Assembly: GCF_000378185.1 (NCBI RefSeq)
Contig: NZ_KB899384.1
Span: forward strand, 4,320 to 68,319
Origin: Salinimonas chungwhensis DSM 16280
Lineage (GTDB): Bacteria > Pseudomonadota > Gammaproteobacteria > Enterobacterales > Alteromonadaceae
Reading direction: 5' to 3'
DNA: 64,000 nucleotides
The first letter of the stretch is position 1; each line of letters starts with the position of its first letter. The notes below the pieces were generated by a model, which saw only the letters and a program-made list of their open reading frames with translations, did not search any database and was not told where the DNA came from. Shown here one piece after another: positions 36,151-45,806 of this stretch. The position numbers and the translations under genes were made by a program.

Positions 36151-38214
36151 ATGAAAAAAAAGATTTTAGCCATCACCGTTATACTTTTCTCTTCAGGCCA
36201 CGCATTAGGAAAGGCGCATCCAGAGCTTGAGCGTATCGAGATAAAAAGCCGTGAAATGAATCTTGTCGGAGATGCAATATCCGCCGCTGAGGGTGTGGTT
36301 GGTCAACAGGAAATAAGGTTACGACCAATATTCCGGACAGGCGATATTTTGGAATTTGTACCTGGTCTGGTTGCCACTCAGCACAGCGGCTCAGGTAAAG
36401 CGAACCAGTATTTTCTACGGGGTTTTAATTTAGACCACGGAACAGATTTTGCCACGATGGTCGATGGAATGCCGGTTAATATGCGTACTCATGGGCACGG
36501 TCAGGGCTATACCGATCTGAACTTCATTATCCCCGAAACGGTTCAGTCGCTGCGCTATCAAAAAGGGGTTTACTATACCGAAATCGGCGATTTTAGTGGC
36601 GCAGGCAGTGCCCAGCTATCCACTATGAAGGAAGCGCCAGCACCTGGCGTTGAGCTCGCCCTGGGTGAATACGGTTTTCAGCGGCTGGTGGGGATAGCAA
36701 ATGCTACCACCGATAATGGCCACTGGCTGGTAGCAGGAGAAAGACAATTTTATGATGGCCCCTGGCAAGATATTAATGAGGATATCAACAAAACCAATGC
36801 CCTGATCAAATGGTCTGATGACTTGGCCGGCGGAGAAGTATCCGTAAGTTTTATGGGCTATGACAATAGCTGGAATAGCGCCGACCAAATTCCACAGCGC
36901 GCTGTAACAAGTGGTCGCATAGATGAATTAGGCTCAATCGACCCAAGCGTCGGTGGTGAATCCCATCGATACAGCGTGAATACTGACTGGCAAAATGATA
37001 ACTGGCACTTTTCCGCGTACGCGATCGCTTATCAGTTGAATCTCTGGTCTAATTTTACATACTTTCTGGATAACCCGGAGCAGGGTGATCAATTTGAGCA
37101 GGTGGATGATCGTACAATCTATGGCGGTCAGCTGGACTATCAGTTTTCACATGCTGTTTATTCTAAACCTTCCTCTACAAAGGTTGGTTTCCAGACCCGG
37201 ATAGATGACATCGAAGAGGTAGGTTTATACGCTACGCGAGATCGCGTCAGGCTTGGTGTTACCAGAAGCGATGAGGTGCTACAAAGTAGTATCAGTAGCT
37301 TTATTCGAAATGAAACCCAATGGACATCGCAATTTCGCAGCGTATTGGGAGCACGGTTCGATTATTTTGACTTCTCGGTCGACGATCAGGTTGGTGTAAA
37401 TCGGTTTGGCATTGACTTATCGCCCAATAGTGGAGACGCCTCAGATGATATAACCTCGCTGAAAGGGAGTCTGATTTATACACTTTCCTCAATGTGGGAA
37501 GTTTATGGGGCAGCCGGCCAGGGCTTGCATTCCAATGATGCCCGCGGGACCACTATAGCGGTTGATCCCGCATCCGGGGAACGTGCTCCACAGGTTGATC
37601 CCGTTGTCCGGACTACCGGTTTTGAAACCGGTGTTCGTACTTTTATACCCGGTAAATTAAATGCGTCGATGTCCCTGTGGCAACTGGAACTGGATAGCGA
37701 ACTTTTATTTGTTGGCGATGCCGGTAATACAGAAGCAAGCCGACCCTCCCGGCGTAAGGGAGTAGAATTAACTGCTTATTATTACTTTCTTCCAGCATGG
37801 GCTCTGGACGTTGAATATGCGTATACCGATGCGCAATTTACGGATAGTCAGCCTGCTGGCAATCAGATACCCGGGGCAATCGAGCATGTGTTACAAGCCG
37901 GATTGAGTGCCGACTTTGAAAACGGATGGTATGGTGCCCTGCGCCTGCGTTATTTTGGTAATCGCCCACTTATTGAGGACGGTACAGTTGAATCAGATTC
38001 AAGCATATTAGTAAATTTTCAGACTGGCAGACAGTGGCAAAACTGGCAACTTGAACTGAGCGTGCTCAACCTTACCAATAGTAATGATCATGATATAGAT
38101 TATTTCTACACATCACGGCTTTCAAATGAACCGGCAGGCTCGCAAACAGACGATCTTCATTATCATGTTTTCGAGCCTCGTTCGGTTCGCATTTCTGCCT
38201 CGTATCGGTTTTAA
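36151..38214 (+). CDS. TonB-dependent outer-membrane receptor
   Basis: A 687-residue receptor. Signal peptide (1-21), TonB box-like LERIEIKSRE, plug domain (LEFVPGLVATQHSGSGKANQ starts near 70 and leads to FLRGFNLDHGTDF and DGMPVNMRTHGHGQGY), then a 22-strand barrel ending EPRSVRISASYRF with terminal Phe. The His-rich THGHGQG stretch of the plug is notable. Substrate unknown; it could be a metal chelate or small organic compound. No transport partner genes are adjacent. Confidence 0.88.
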   Translation: MKKKILAITVILFSSGHALGKAHPELERIEIKSREMNLVGDAISAAEGVVGQQEIRLRPIFRTGDILEFVPGLVATQHSGSGKANQYFLRGFNLDHGTDFATMVDGMPVNMRTHGHGQGYTDLNFIIPETVQSLRYQKGVYYTEIGDFSGAGSAQLSTMKEAPAPGVELALGEYGFQRLVGIANATTDNGHWLVAGERQFYDGPWQDINEDINKTNALIKWSDDLAGGEVSVSFMGYDNSWNSADQIPQRAVTSGRIDELGSIDPSVGGESHRYSVNTDWQNDNWHFSAYAIAYQLNLWSNFTYFLDNPEQGDQFEQVDDRTIYGGQLDYQFSHAVYSKPSSTKVGFQTRIDDIEEVGLYATRDRVRLGVTRSDEVLQSSISSFIRNETQWTSQFRSVLGARFDYFDFSVDDQVGVNRFGIDLSPNSGDASDDITSLKGSLIYTLSSMWEVYGAAGQGLHSNDARGTTIAVDPASGERAPQVDPVVRTTGFETGVRTFIPGKLNASMSLWQLELDSELLFVGDAGNTEASRPSRRKGVELTAYYYFLPAWALDVEYAYTDAQFTDSQPAGNQIPGAIEHVLQAGLSADFENGWYGALRLRYFGNRPLIEDGTVESDSSILVNFQTGRQWQNWQLELSVLNLTNSNDHDIDYFYTSRLSNEPAGSQTDDLHYHVFEPRSVRISASYRF

Positions 38215-38398
38215 AAAGTGCTCGGACTACTTAAGTAGATTAGACTAATTGACTAACAAAAAAGCACTAGGTGTTAGTGACTTAATTAATGAAGGCTGCG
38301 TACAATGTAACCAGTTGTTATCTGATAGCGCTGAATGGCTGAAACATAAATGTTTCACGGTTTCGTTTTTGCTGTCCGTATCTGGAAGGAATACATGT

Positions 38399-39706
38399 AT
38401 GTTTATGCGCGCTGCACACCATAATGCAAAGGTCTCAGTCATTAGCGAAGAGCTTCATCAGCACAAATCATTTTACACTGCTGTCAGTCGGGCGGTTCCC
38501 CTGATTCGCTTTGCGCCTGACTCCAGGGTTACCGAAGTTAATGATATGTTTGCGCAAATCATGGGGTATACGCCTGCAGAGCTACTTGGTGAAATGCATA
38601 AATCGTTATGTCCCGCATCATTTGCCGGGTCCAGTCAGTATCAGCAACTGTGGCGGGATTTGAAAGAGGGCAAAACGGTAGGGGGGACGTTTTCTCGTGT
38701 TCATAAGAGCGGCAAAATAGTCTGGCTTGAGTCTACTTACTTTCCTATCGTAAACACCGCAGGTGTGACTGAATCTGTGGTGAAAATTGCCTATGATGTG
38801 ACCGAAAAGCATGAACAATGGCAAAAATTGACCGCGCTGACCGACGCACTGAATCGCTCTACGGCGATCATTGAGTTTGAAACTGATGGCACCATCAAGG
38901 ATGCCAATGAAAATTTTCTCAGGACGGTGGGCTATAGTAAGTCGCAGATTGTCACTAAGCATCATCGTATGTTCTGTGATGACAGTTTTTACGACAACAA
39001 TCCTGACTTCTGGCATAGACTCAGTCGAGGGGAAGTCAAGTCTGGTTTATACCGACGATTCGGTGCCAATGGTCGAGAAATATGGCTGGAAGCTACCTAT
39101 AATCCTGTTCTTAATAGCGAAGGTAAAGTGGTATCGGTAATGAAGTTTGCAACAGATGTTACTACTGCTGAGCAGAAAAAAGAGCGGATAATAAGGACTA
39201 CTGAAGTGGCTTTATCAACTTCTGAAGAAACCGCCCAGATTGTTATTGACGGGAAACAGTCGCTGGCAGAGGCAGTCAATGGATTTACCGAAACCCTGAA
39301 GGAAGTAGATGAAACTAATATTCTTATGGTTAGCCTCAATGAACAATCGGCGCGCATTGAAAATATTGTTTCCACCATTCAGGCCATAGCAGAGCAAACC
39401 AATCTGCTAGCGTTAAACGCAGCTATTGAGGCGGCCAGAGCAGGCGAAATGGGGCGCGGTTTCGCCGTAGTTGCCGATGAGGTTCGTCATCTGGCAAAAC
39501 GCACTAATGAATCAACCATTGAAATTGAATCAGTAGTAAATGAAAACAAACGTCTCTCCGCCGAAGCCACCGAACGCATGCAAATGGTTAAACAACATGT
39601 AGATAAGAATAGTGATTATATTGTTGGCGTTGAGCAAACCATGCAAGAGATTGAAAAAGGCGCTATTAATGTTACTGAAACAATCTCCCGCCTCTCTGAT
39701 GATTAG
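38399..39706 (+). CDS. Soluble PAS-domain methyl-accepting chemotaxis protein
   Basis: A 435-residue cytoplasmic chemoreceptor with no membrane helix. Two PAS domains (about residues 22-135 and 145-260) each have the DVTE/DVTT linker ([20 protein letters not shown]). A signalling domain with tip sequence [20 protein letters not shown] and [13 protein letters not shown] follows. AAGGA eight bases before ATG 38399 decides the start; the open frame extends 50 codons further upstream without family resemblance. PAS domains may bind haem or flavin, so redox or oxygen sensing is plausible. Confidence 0.87.
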   Translation: MFMRAAHHNAKVSVISEELHQHKSFYTAVSRAVPLIRFAPDSRVTEVNDMFAQIMGYTPAELLGEMHKSLCPASFAGSSQYQQLWRDLKEGKTVGGTFSRVHKSGKIVWLESTYFPIVNTAGVTESVVKIAYDVTEKHEQWQKLTALTDALNRSTAIIEFETDGTIKDANENFLRTVGYSKSQIVTKHHRMFCDDSFYDNNPDFWHRLSRGEVKSGLYRRFGANGREIWLEATYNPVLNSEGKVVSVMKFATDVTTAEQKKERIIRTTEVALSTSEETAQIVIDGKQSLAEAVNGFTETLKEVDETNILMVSLNEQSARIENIVSTIQAIAEQTNLLALNAAIEAARAGEMGRGFAVVADEVRHLAKRTNESTIEIESVVNENKRLSAEATERMQMVKQHVDKNSDYIVGVEQTMQEIEKGAINVTETISRLSDD

Positions 39707-39718
39707 ATGAGACGGCCA

Positions 39719-40675
39719 TCATAACCCGTATTCAAAATTAATGGCGCGGCTTATCCCCTCAATGCCTGGCGTAATGTCCTGGGGGCCGGCGCCCAGCTGG
39801 AATAGTTGCGACTTTAACTGGTGTATAAATTCTTCGCTGCGGCCAAAGCGTATCTTCATCAGAATCGGCGTACTTGTATCTTTAGCGACATCTTCCAGAC
39901 CGAATTTGCGCTTGCCTGACACGGTGTATCGGGTCCGGTGAGCGTTGATGACCTCATCGTTATAGCAGTTAGAAATCGCGATAGGAAAATCCGGTAACCG
40001 CTCACTGCCAAACGTATAGTCATCGTGTATACACTGTTGTGCTTCCGTTAACACTTCGCTATCCATCTTGAAAATTTCCTGAGTAGAAAGTGTCACGCCA
40101 TTCAGGGCATGGGGGTTTAGTACCCACACTGTGGGCGTTGTGACTTCGTCCTTCCACAGTGAAAAGTATAAGGCAATCAACGGGCTGGTAGTCCAGTGCA
40201 GTAGGCGGGTCGGAATACCAAATCTATCGGCCATTGCATACCAGCAAAAAGCACGATTACCACACGGTTGAGAGGGTACAGACTGCTTAACCCGGCGAAC
40301 AAAATCGTCAAAGATTTGTGTCTCACGTTCCACCGATATATTTTCACGCCAGTTTATAGAACGCATGATGGCGGGGGTCAGCCTGAACATTGAGCTTTCA
40401 ACGCCGCGAAACCATAACGCTCTGGGATCGCAGCCCAGTTGGTTTGCGATAGGTAAAACCGCATCGACAAATTCACTTAATGAGGTAATCAGACGCGTAT
40501 TTTGGATGTAACCGTGACGGCTTTCAAACTGCATAACGTTCGCGATAGAAGACAATATTCGCGCTACGCTACCACAAAACATTATGAAGATGCGCAAATT
40601 TAATCTGTTTTCTCTCGCAATTCCTTTTATGTCATTCAGACAAATACCGTGGCTGTCCGCAGGTGCATACTCCAT
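39719..40675 (-). CDS. FRG-domain protein
   Basis: A protein of up to 318 residues. The FRG signature is clear: LWFRGVES near residue 87, RETQIFDDFVRRVK, and YAMADRFGIPTRLLHWTTSP leading into IALYFSLW near 150-175. FRG proteins occur as single genes, toxin-like or defence-linked genes, and their activity is not settled. No ribosome binding site marks the start; Met48 (40534) is an alternative. Tail-to-tail with the chemoreceptor, 12 bp apart. Confidence 0.82.
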   Translation of the reverse strand: MEYAPADSHGICLNDIKGIARENRLNLRIFIMFCGSVARILSSIANVMQFESRHGYIQNTRLITSLSEFVDAVLPIANQLGCDPRALWFRGVESSMFRLTPAIMRSINWRENISVERETQIFDDFVRRVKQSVPSQPCGNRAFCWYAMADRFGIPTRLLHWTTSPLIALYFSLWKDEVTTPTVWVLNPHALNGVTLSTQEIFKMDSEVLTEAQQCIHDDYTFGSERLPDFPIAISNCYNDEVINAHRTRYTVSGKRKFGLEDVAKDTSTPILMKIRFGRSEEFIHQLKSQLFQLGAGPQDITPGIEGISRAINFEYGL

Positions 40676-40753
40676 TTTCAGGCGCTCAATGATAAGACAT
40701 CTTCGCTTACTGTTTTTTCAGAATAAAAGATAAGAACCTGAACGGGGAGCGGT

Positions 40754-40876
40754 ATGGTGCAAATTGCTTTACTGGTCGGGTGTGCGGGGCAGACCTGGCC
40801 AGTTGGCGCATCTTTTCAGTATGTTTTTGCTATCTTATTCAAACTATTTACCTTTGGCTTGCTTATAAACAGATGA
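40754..40876 (+). CDS. Possible small hydrophobic ORF, 40 aa
   Basis: ATG 40754 has GGGGAG four bases upstream and opens a 40-codon frame, MVQIALLVGCAG at the N-terminus and a hydrophobic C-terminal half (YVFAILFKLFTFGLLINR) that would span a membrane. It ends 21 bp before the host-attachment gene. It overlaps the likely promoter of that gene (TTATAA near 40863), so it may be chance. Confidence 0.3.
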   Translation: MVQIALLVGCAGQTWPVGASFQYVFAILFKLFTFGLLINR

Positions 40877-40897
40877 ACCCTGAAACGAGGAGAAGAC

Positions 40898-41359
40898 ATG
40901 ATTGGTAAATCGTATCTTGTAGTCGCAAATCAAACCGAAGCAAAGATTTTTATCGAGAAAGACGGCGCGTCAGATCTGGAGCCGGTGGTGGTACTGATGA
41001 ATGATGATGGTCGTGATACTGATTCAGATTTAGTCACCGATCGCCCAGGTGCGATATCCGCTCCCAGTGATGCTGTACAGGGCGTGGACAGTATGAGTCG
41101 CAAAGATGCCTCAGAGATTGAAGCCAAACGTTTTGCAGGTACAGTTACTGACTGGCTGGAAAACAAGCGTTGTACTGAAAAGATTTACCACATTGATATC
41201 ATCGCCGAGCCTGGATTCTTGGGCAAACTACGTAATCATATGAATAAAAATTTGGCCGAACTGGTGGGTTATACTATTAACAAGGACGTGGTGCGAGAGG
41301 ATGAAAAAACATGGCAAAAGTATCTCAAAGATGCTGGCCGTGGTTCCGCGCTTCAGTAA
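40898..41359 (+). CDS. Host attachment family protein
   Basis: A 153-residue protein of the family annotated as required for attachment to host cells (AtsE-like). The start MIGKSYLVVANQTEAKIFI, the central RKDASEIEAKRFAGTVTDWLE and the C-terminal IIAEPGFLGKLRNHMNKNL fit the family fold, which resembles an eRF1/actin-like nucleotide fold. No signal peptide, so it is cytoplasmic and the family name may be misleading. GAGGAGAAGAC precedes the start. Monocistronic. Confidence 0.85.
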   Translation: MIGKSYLVVANQTEAKIFIEKDGASDLEPVVVLMNDDGRDTDSDLVTDRPGAISAPSDAVQGVDSMSRKDASEIEAKRFAGTVTDWLENKRCTEKIYHIDIIAEPGFLGKLRNHMNKNLAELVGYTINKDVVREDEKTWQKYLKDAGRGSALQ

Positions 41360-41361
41360 TG

Positions 41362-41397
41362 AAAAAGCCCTGCAGATAAACATCTGCAGGGCTTTAT
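41362..41397. terminator. Terminator after the host-attachment gene
   Basis: AAAAAGCCCTGCAGAT, loop AAAC, ATCTGCAGGGCTTTATT. It may also stop the convergent alcohol dehydrogenase transcript. Confidence 0.9.
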
Positions 41398-41446
41398 TGA
41401 TTGCTCGGCAATCTTACCACTAAACGTTGGCTATATTTTTATGGCC

Positions 41447-42499
41447 TTAGTCTTCCACACTCAACGTCGCCATGTCGATAACAAAACGGTGGGCGATGTC
41501 GCCTTTTTCTAAGTGGGCAAAGGCATCGTTAACTTCGTCGGCACGTATCATTTTACATTCAGGGTGAATATTGTGCTCAGCACAAAAGTCCAGCACTTCC
41601 TGTGTCTCTTTTATACCACCGATAAGTGAGCCAGCCACCCGACGTCTGCCCAGTACAAGCGGCGCTGTCATAGGCTCTTCCATAGGACCAATCTGGCCGA
41701 CTATCACTAACGTACCGTCGATATCAAGAAGCGGCGTGTATGGATTCAAATCATGTTTGACCGGTACAGTATCGATAATAACGTCAAAGGCGTTAGCAGA
41801 AGACTCCATAGCCTCTTTATCCGTGGAAACAAGAATACCACTGGCCCCCAGATTCTTTGCTTCCTGCTCTTTGGCATCTGAGCGGCTAAGTACCGTAACG
41901 TCAGCTCCCATAGCCACAGCCAGTTTAACCGCCATGTGACCCAGTCCACCGAGACCGATAACGCCGACCCGGCTTCCCTGCTTGACGCCAAACTTTTTAA
42001 GCGGTGTATAGGTAGTGATACCTGCACATAAAATAGGCGCGGTTTTCGCCAGGTCCAGTGACTGTGGTACACGCATGACAAACTCTTCGCGGGCCACAAT
42101 ATGTTTAGAATAGCCACCCTGGGTGATTTCACCGGTGACACGATCGGGCGCACCATAGGTAGGTGTCATACCATTACGGCAAAACTGTTCTTCATGATTT
42201 TCACACTGGTCACAGGTTTGGCAACTGTCTACCATGCACCCTACGGCAACATGATCACCGACCTGATAATTTTGAACCTGCTGGCCCACCTCAATAACTT
42301 TACCGATGATTTCATGACCGGGTACAAGTGGATAAGGCTGGTCACCCCAATCACCGTTAACGGTATGCAGATCAGAGTGGCAAACACCACTGTACAAAAT
42401 CTCGATAGAAACATCGTTGTCACGCAAGTTTCTGCGTTCGAAATGGTATGGCACCATGTGCGCATCAGATGACTTGGCCGCGTAACCAATTGTTTTCAT
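41447..42499 (-). CDS. Zinc-dependent NAD(P) alcohol/aldehyde dehydrogenase (YahK/Ahr type)
   Basis: A 350-residue medium-chain dehydrogenase. GVCHSDLH has the catalytic-zinc Cys, PGHEIIGKV the His and Glu, CQTCDQCENHEEQFC the four Cys of the structural zinc, and GVIGLGGLGHMAVK the cofactor Rossmann motif. The family reduces aldehydes with NADPH (cinnamyl alcohol dehydrogenase type). GAGG lies before the start. Single gene with 284 bp of promoter space shared with recN. Confidence 0.9.
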   Translation of the reverse strand: MKTIGYAAKSSDAHMVPYHFERRNLRDNDVSIEILYSGVCHSDLHTVNGDWGDQPYPLVPGHEIIGKVIEVGQQVQNYQVGDHVAVGCMVDSCQTCDQCENHEEQFCRNGMTPTYGAPDRVTGEITQGGYSKHIVAREEFVMRVPQSLDLAKTAPILCAGITTYTPLKKFGVKQGSRVGVIGLGGLGHMAVKLAVAMGADVTVLSRSDAKEQEAKNLGASGILVSTDKEAMESSANAFDVIIDTVPVKHDLNPYTPLLDIDGTLVIVGQIGPMEEPMTAPLVLGRRRVAGSLIGGIKETQEVLDFCAEHNIHPECKMIRADEVNDAFAHLEKGDIAHRFVIDMATLSVED

Positions 42500-42743
42500 A
42501 CTTACCTCTGTGTATTAAGTTTATTTGTCACCTGTTAATAGTGATACACATAGCAAATCGATTACGTTGGTCGCGAAAAAAGATACAACAGCATATTTCC
42601 CCATCATCTTTGTAACAGACTCTGACGGCAGAAAAGCGGGGATCAGTGAACGTTCGCAGACCTTATCAAAAGAGCGTTCGTAGGCAAAATCCAGTCTGAC
42701 TGATAAAACCATTTTCTGCGGACTTGTAATAGCTGAAAAAGCA

Positions 42744-42778
42744 CTGTATAAATAAACAAGTACTGTATGTTTATAGAG
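42744..42778 (+). promoter_or_regulatory. Two candidate LexA boxes before recN
   Basis: ACTGTATAAATAAACAAG (CTG-N10-CAA, 42744-42759) and TACTGTATGTTTATAGAG (CTG-N10-GAG, 42763-42778) lie end to end just before the recN start. The left half-sites are perfect CTGTAT; the right ones deviate from CAG by one base or two. Tandem LexA boxes at this place are known for recN in Escherichia coli. Confidence 0.7.
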
Positions 42779-42783
42779 TCTTT

Positions 42784-44469
42784 ATGCTTATACAATTATC
42801 GATCAAGAACTTTGCAGTTGTCCGTGATTTAACCGTGAACTTTGACCAGGGGTTAACTGCGATAACCGGTGAAACGGGGGCGGGTAAATCCATCGCGATT
42901 GATGCCTTGAGTCTATGTCTTGGGGAGCGTGCTGATGCAGGCTCGGTGCGCAAAGAAGCCACTAAGGCGGAAATCGTAGCGCACTTCACTGTTTGTGATA
43001 ACGCGAACGCACTGGCATGGTTAAAAGAACATGAGCTTGAGTCTGAGGATGATGGTGAAACCTGTTTTATCAGACGGGTTATATCTAAAGAAGGGCGCTC
43101 AAAGGCCTTTGTCAATGGTTCCCCTGTGTCATTACAGCAGTTAAAGGTGTTTGGCCAGAGCCTGTTAGCTATCCATGGGCAAAATACGCACCTGCAACTG
43201 TTAAAAGACGATGTACAACGCAATCATCTCGATAATTTTGCCAATCACAAAGAGCTACAGAATACGGTAATTACAACCTTTGATCATTGGCGAGAGAAGC
43301 AGAAAAGACTCAGCGAACTGCAGCAACAGGCGCAAACCCGGGCTGATAGGCGTCAATTATTGGTGTATCAGGTTGAAGAGTTAGATGACTTTGCGCTGGC
43401 GGATAAAGAATTTGAAGAATTAGAGACTGAACATAAGCGTTTGAGCAATGGTCAGGCATTACTCGAACAGGCGCAAACCAGCTTTTATAATCTGTACGAA
43501 AACGATGAGGGAAATGCGTTATCGGTTATTCAGAATAGTCTTGAGCGACTGGTGCAACTGCAGGAGCATGATGCAAGTCTGAGTCCGATTATCACAATGC
43601 TCAATGATGCCTCGATACAGGTTGAAGAAGCCGCGTCTGAATTGCGTAGCTATTGTGACGCGCTGGAAATTGATCCGTTGCGCCTGCAACAGGTGGAAAG
43701 TCGCTACAGCAAATGTATGGAACTGGCCAGAAAACATAACATAGAGCCTGAATCATTGTATGAGTTTCACCAACAGCTGGCTATGGAGTTTAAACAGTTA
43801 GAGGACGAGGACACCCAGCTGGAGACGCTGGAAGCTGAAGTGCAAGAGGCCAAAGCGGATTATTTGAAAGCGGCGACGCTACTTTCGGATTCTCGCCAGC
43901 AGGCTGCCAGGTCATTTGCAGAAAATATTGAATCTCAGATTCAGCGAATGAATATGAAGCATGCCTGTGTCGTTGTTGACGTAGACTTTAATTCTGATAA
44001 GACTCCTGCGGCGCAAGGGCTGGACGATGTAAGAATGCTTGTTTCCACGAATCCGGGGCAGGATCCGGACCGGTTGGATAAAGTTGTATCCGGCGGGGAA
44101 CTATCACGTATCGGTTTGGCGATACAAGTGTTGGCAAGTGGCAAAAATGCCATCCCGACTATGATTTTTGATGAGGTTGACGCAGGCATCAGCGGACCGA
44201 CCGCATCGATAGTCGGTGCTTTGCTAAGAAAGCTCGGTAGTCATAGTCAGGTAATGTGTGTCACGCATTTACCGCAGGTGGCGGCACAGGCTCATAATCA
44301 GCTTTTCGTCACGAAGCTGACCGATGGTGAAAGTACCCAGACCATGATGCTTGCTTTGGCTGAGCAAGAGCGTGTGGATGAGCTGGCCAGACTACTGGCA
44401 GGTGATAAAGTTACAGAAACAGCCCTTGCTAATGCGAGAGAGTTATTGAAAAATTCAGGATCGAACTAA
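42784..44469 (+). CDS. recN: DNA repair protein RecN
   Basis: A 561-residue SMC-like ATPase for double-strand break repair. Walker A is GETGAGKS (29-36) after LIQLSIKNFAVV, coiled-coil arms span about 150-370 around a hinge-like EIDPLRL region, and the signature VSGGELSRIGLAIQ and Walker B TMIFDEVDAGISG close the head domain. Candidate LexA boxes predict SOS induction. The downstream neighbour bamE is the usual one. Confidence 0.95.
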   Translation: MLIQLSIKNFAVVRDLTVNFDQGLTAITGETGAGKSIAIDALSLCLGERADAGSVRKEATKAEIVAHFTVCDNANALAWLKEHELESEDDGETCFIRRVISKEGRSKAFVNGSPVSLQQLKVFGQSLLAIHGQNTHLQLLKDDVQRNHLDNFANHKELQNTVITTFDHWREKQKRLSELQQQAQTRADRRQLLVYQVEELDDFALADKEFEELETEHKRLSNGQALLEQAQTSFYNLYENDEGNALSVIQNSLERLVQLQEHDASLSPIITMLNDASIQVEEAASELRSYCDALEIDPLRLQQVESRYSKCMELARKHNIEPESLYEFHQQLAMEFKQLEDEDTQLETLEAEVQEAKADYLKAATLLSDSRQQAARSFAENIESQIQRMNMKHACVVVDVDFNSDKTPAAQGLDDVRMLVSTNPGQDPDRLDKVVSGGELSRIGLAIQVLASGKNAIPTMIFDEVDAGISGPTASIVGALLRKLGSHSQVMCVTHLPQVAAQAHNQLFVTKLTDGESTQTMMLALAEQERVDELARLLAGDKVTETALANARELLKNSGSN

Positions 44470-44594
44470 TAAGCGGTTGATTGGTCATAGTGGGGTGGGG
44501 TAGCATGCTCCGCACTATTTAGACGTGATGCAGGGTTTTTTCGATGGCGCTCTGCACAATCAAAACAATAAAAGCGACTGGACCTAATTCTCGA

Positions 44595-44951
44595 ATGAAG
44601 TTGTATCAATATTTACTACTATCTGTTTTGGCATTCTCCTCAGTGGCATGCTCTAACTGGATTTACCGCATTGATGTTCCGCAGGGTAATTTTTTAGATG
44701 AACGTGATGTAAAAGAATTGCGCAAGGGAATGTCAAAAGATCAGATTATCTATGTGCTTGGAAATCCGGTTGTAGAAGACTCATTTAACGATGATACCTG
44801 GTATTATGTTTATGACATGAAGCGCGGCATGCGCAAACGTGGTGAAGATTTTCAAAAGCAATTGATTCTGACATTTAATAATGATGAGCTTGTTACTGCA
44901 GAAGGTGATTTTGAGTTGTCAGAAGATTTTGATACGCCTTTAGATCAATAA
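44595..44951 (+). CDS. bamE: Outer membrane protein assembly factor BamE
   Basis: A 118-residue lipoprotein of the BAM complex. The signal peptide ends in the lipobox SVAC (Cys19), followed by IYRIDVPQGNFLDERDVKELRKGMSK in pieces: QGNFLDE and LRKGMSKDQIIYVLGNP are the family marks; DTWYYVYDMKRG follows. ATG 44595 is the start by homology, the longer open frame from 44544 adds no signal. It follows recN by 125 bp. Confidence 0.93.
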   Translation: MKLYQYLLLSVLAFSSVACSNWIYRIDVPQGNFLDERDVKELRKGMSKDQIIYVLGNPVVEDSFNDDTWYYVYDMKRGMRKRGEDFQKQLILTFNNDELVTAEGDFELSEDFDTPLDQ

Positions 44952-45499
44952 TGTTTTCTACTGGTTACCCGTTATTATTTATGCGAGTAAACAGTTAATA
45001 TCCTGTCCTGATAGTTACACAGTTTGAGACTGTGTAACGTCCCTCTATTGATGAGCCTGTCGATATAACATTCAATAGGGCATTTTCATTTAACTGCACC
45101 GTTTGATGATGTTTGGGTATATCAGCTTATGTTATCTGCCCTAAGAGAAGATTGCTTTTTTTGTTAGTCACCTACCGAAAGTTGATGATTCCAGGCTACC
45201 TTGCCAAACTGAGACAGAGTACAGGCCTGCCGGGATAAACTTCTTATTTGTATGGTTTCGATTAAAGAATAATCGAATTTATCGCTGGCCTAAGTCTAAA
45301 ATGACTGTTACTATCACGCCGCCTTTTGAAGGTTCTATTTAAGTTTGATCGATGCTTCAACCGTTAGTCCTCTGTTAGTCCCCCTCGTGCGATTTTAAAC
45401 CAGACACTTTCCGATTTAAGCCTGTTACAAAGTAATAGCCCTTCATTAAACGACGCGCTGAATACATTCAGCCACATATTTTATTCTAGGAGTCATCTT
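44952..45499. promoter_or_regulatory. Intergenic region with three inverted repeats, before the cold-shock gene
   Basis: No gene is seen in these 548 bp. GTTACACAGT-TTGAG-ACTGTGTAAC (45014-45038) is a perfect 10-bp hairpin. CCCTCTATTG with CAATAGGG (45041-45080) forms a second with a 2-nt bulge. TTCGATTA-AAGAA-TAATCGAA (45257-45277) is a third. The last 160 bp are probably the long cold-shock 5' UTR, with GTTAGTCC repeated (45363 and 45374). GGAGTC precedes the ATG. Confidence 0.45.
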
Positions 45500-45706
45500 A
45501 TGTCTGCAACTGGCACAGTTAAATGGTTTGACGAAGCTAAGGGTTTCGGTTTTATTTCACAAGAAGATGGTGGCAAAGACGTCTTTGTTCACTTTAGAGC
45601 GATCAAATCTGATGGCTTTAAAACGTTGGCCGAAGGCCAGCAGGTTCAGTTTACTATTGAAGAAGGCAACAAAGGCCCTCAGGCTGCGGATGTAGAAGCG
45701 CTTTAA
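45500..45706 (+). CDS. Cold-shock protein (CspA family)
   Basis: A 68-residue OB-fold protein that binds single-stranded RNA and DNA. RNP1 is KGFGFIS (14-20), RNP2 VFVHF (28-32), with [12 protein letters not shown] at the start. The long upstream leader and own terminator are typical of cold-inducible csp genes. The downstream DEAD-box gene fits a cold-adaptation pair. Confidence 0.95.
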   Translation: MSATGTVKWFDEAKGFGFISQEDGGKDVFVHFRAIKSDGFKTLAEGQQVQFTIEEGNKGPQAADVEAL

Positions 45707-45711
45707 TAGTG

Positions 45712-45739
45712 AAAAAAAGGGTGCGCAGGCACCCTTTTT
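45712..45739 (+). terminator. Terminator after the cold-shock gene
   Basis: AAAAAAAGGGTGC, loop GCAG, GCACCCTTTTT. Confidence 0.92.
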
Positions 45740-45806
45740 CTGCAATTAGGACACTAATTGCTCCAGTGCATGTTGCACACTTTTCTTTTTTATTTTTGAG
45801 GTTTTA

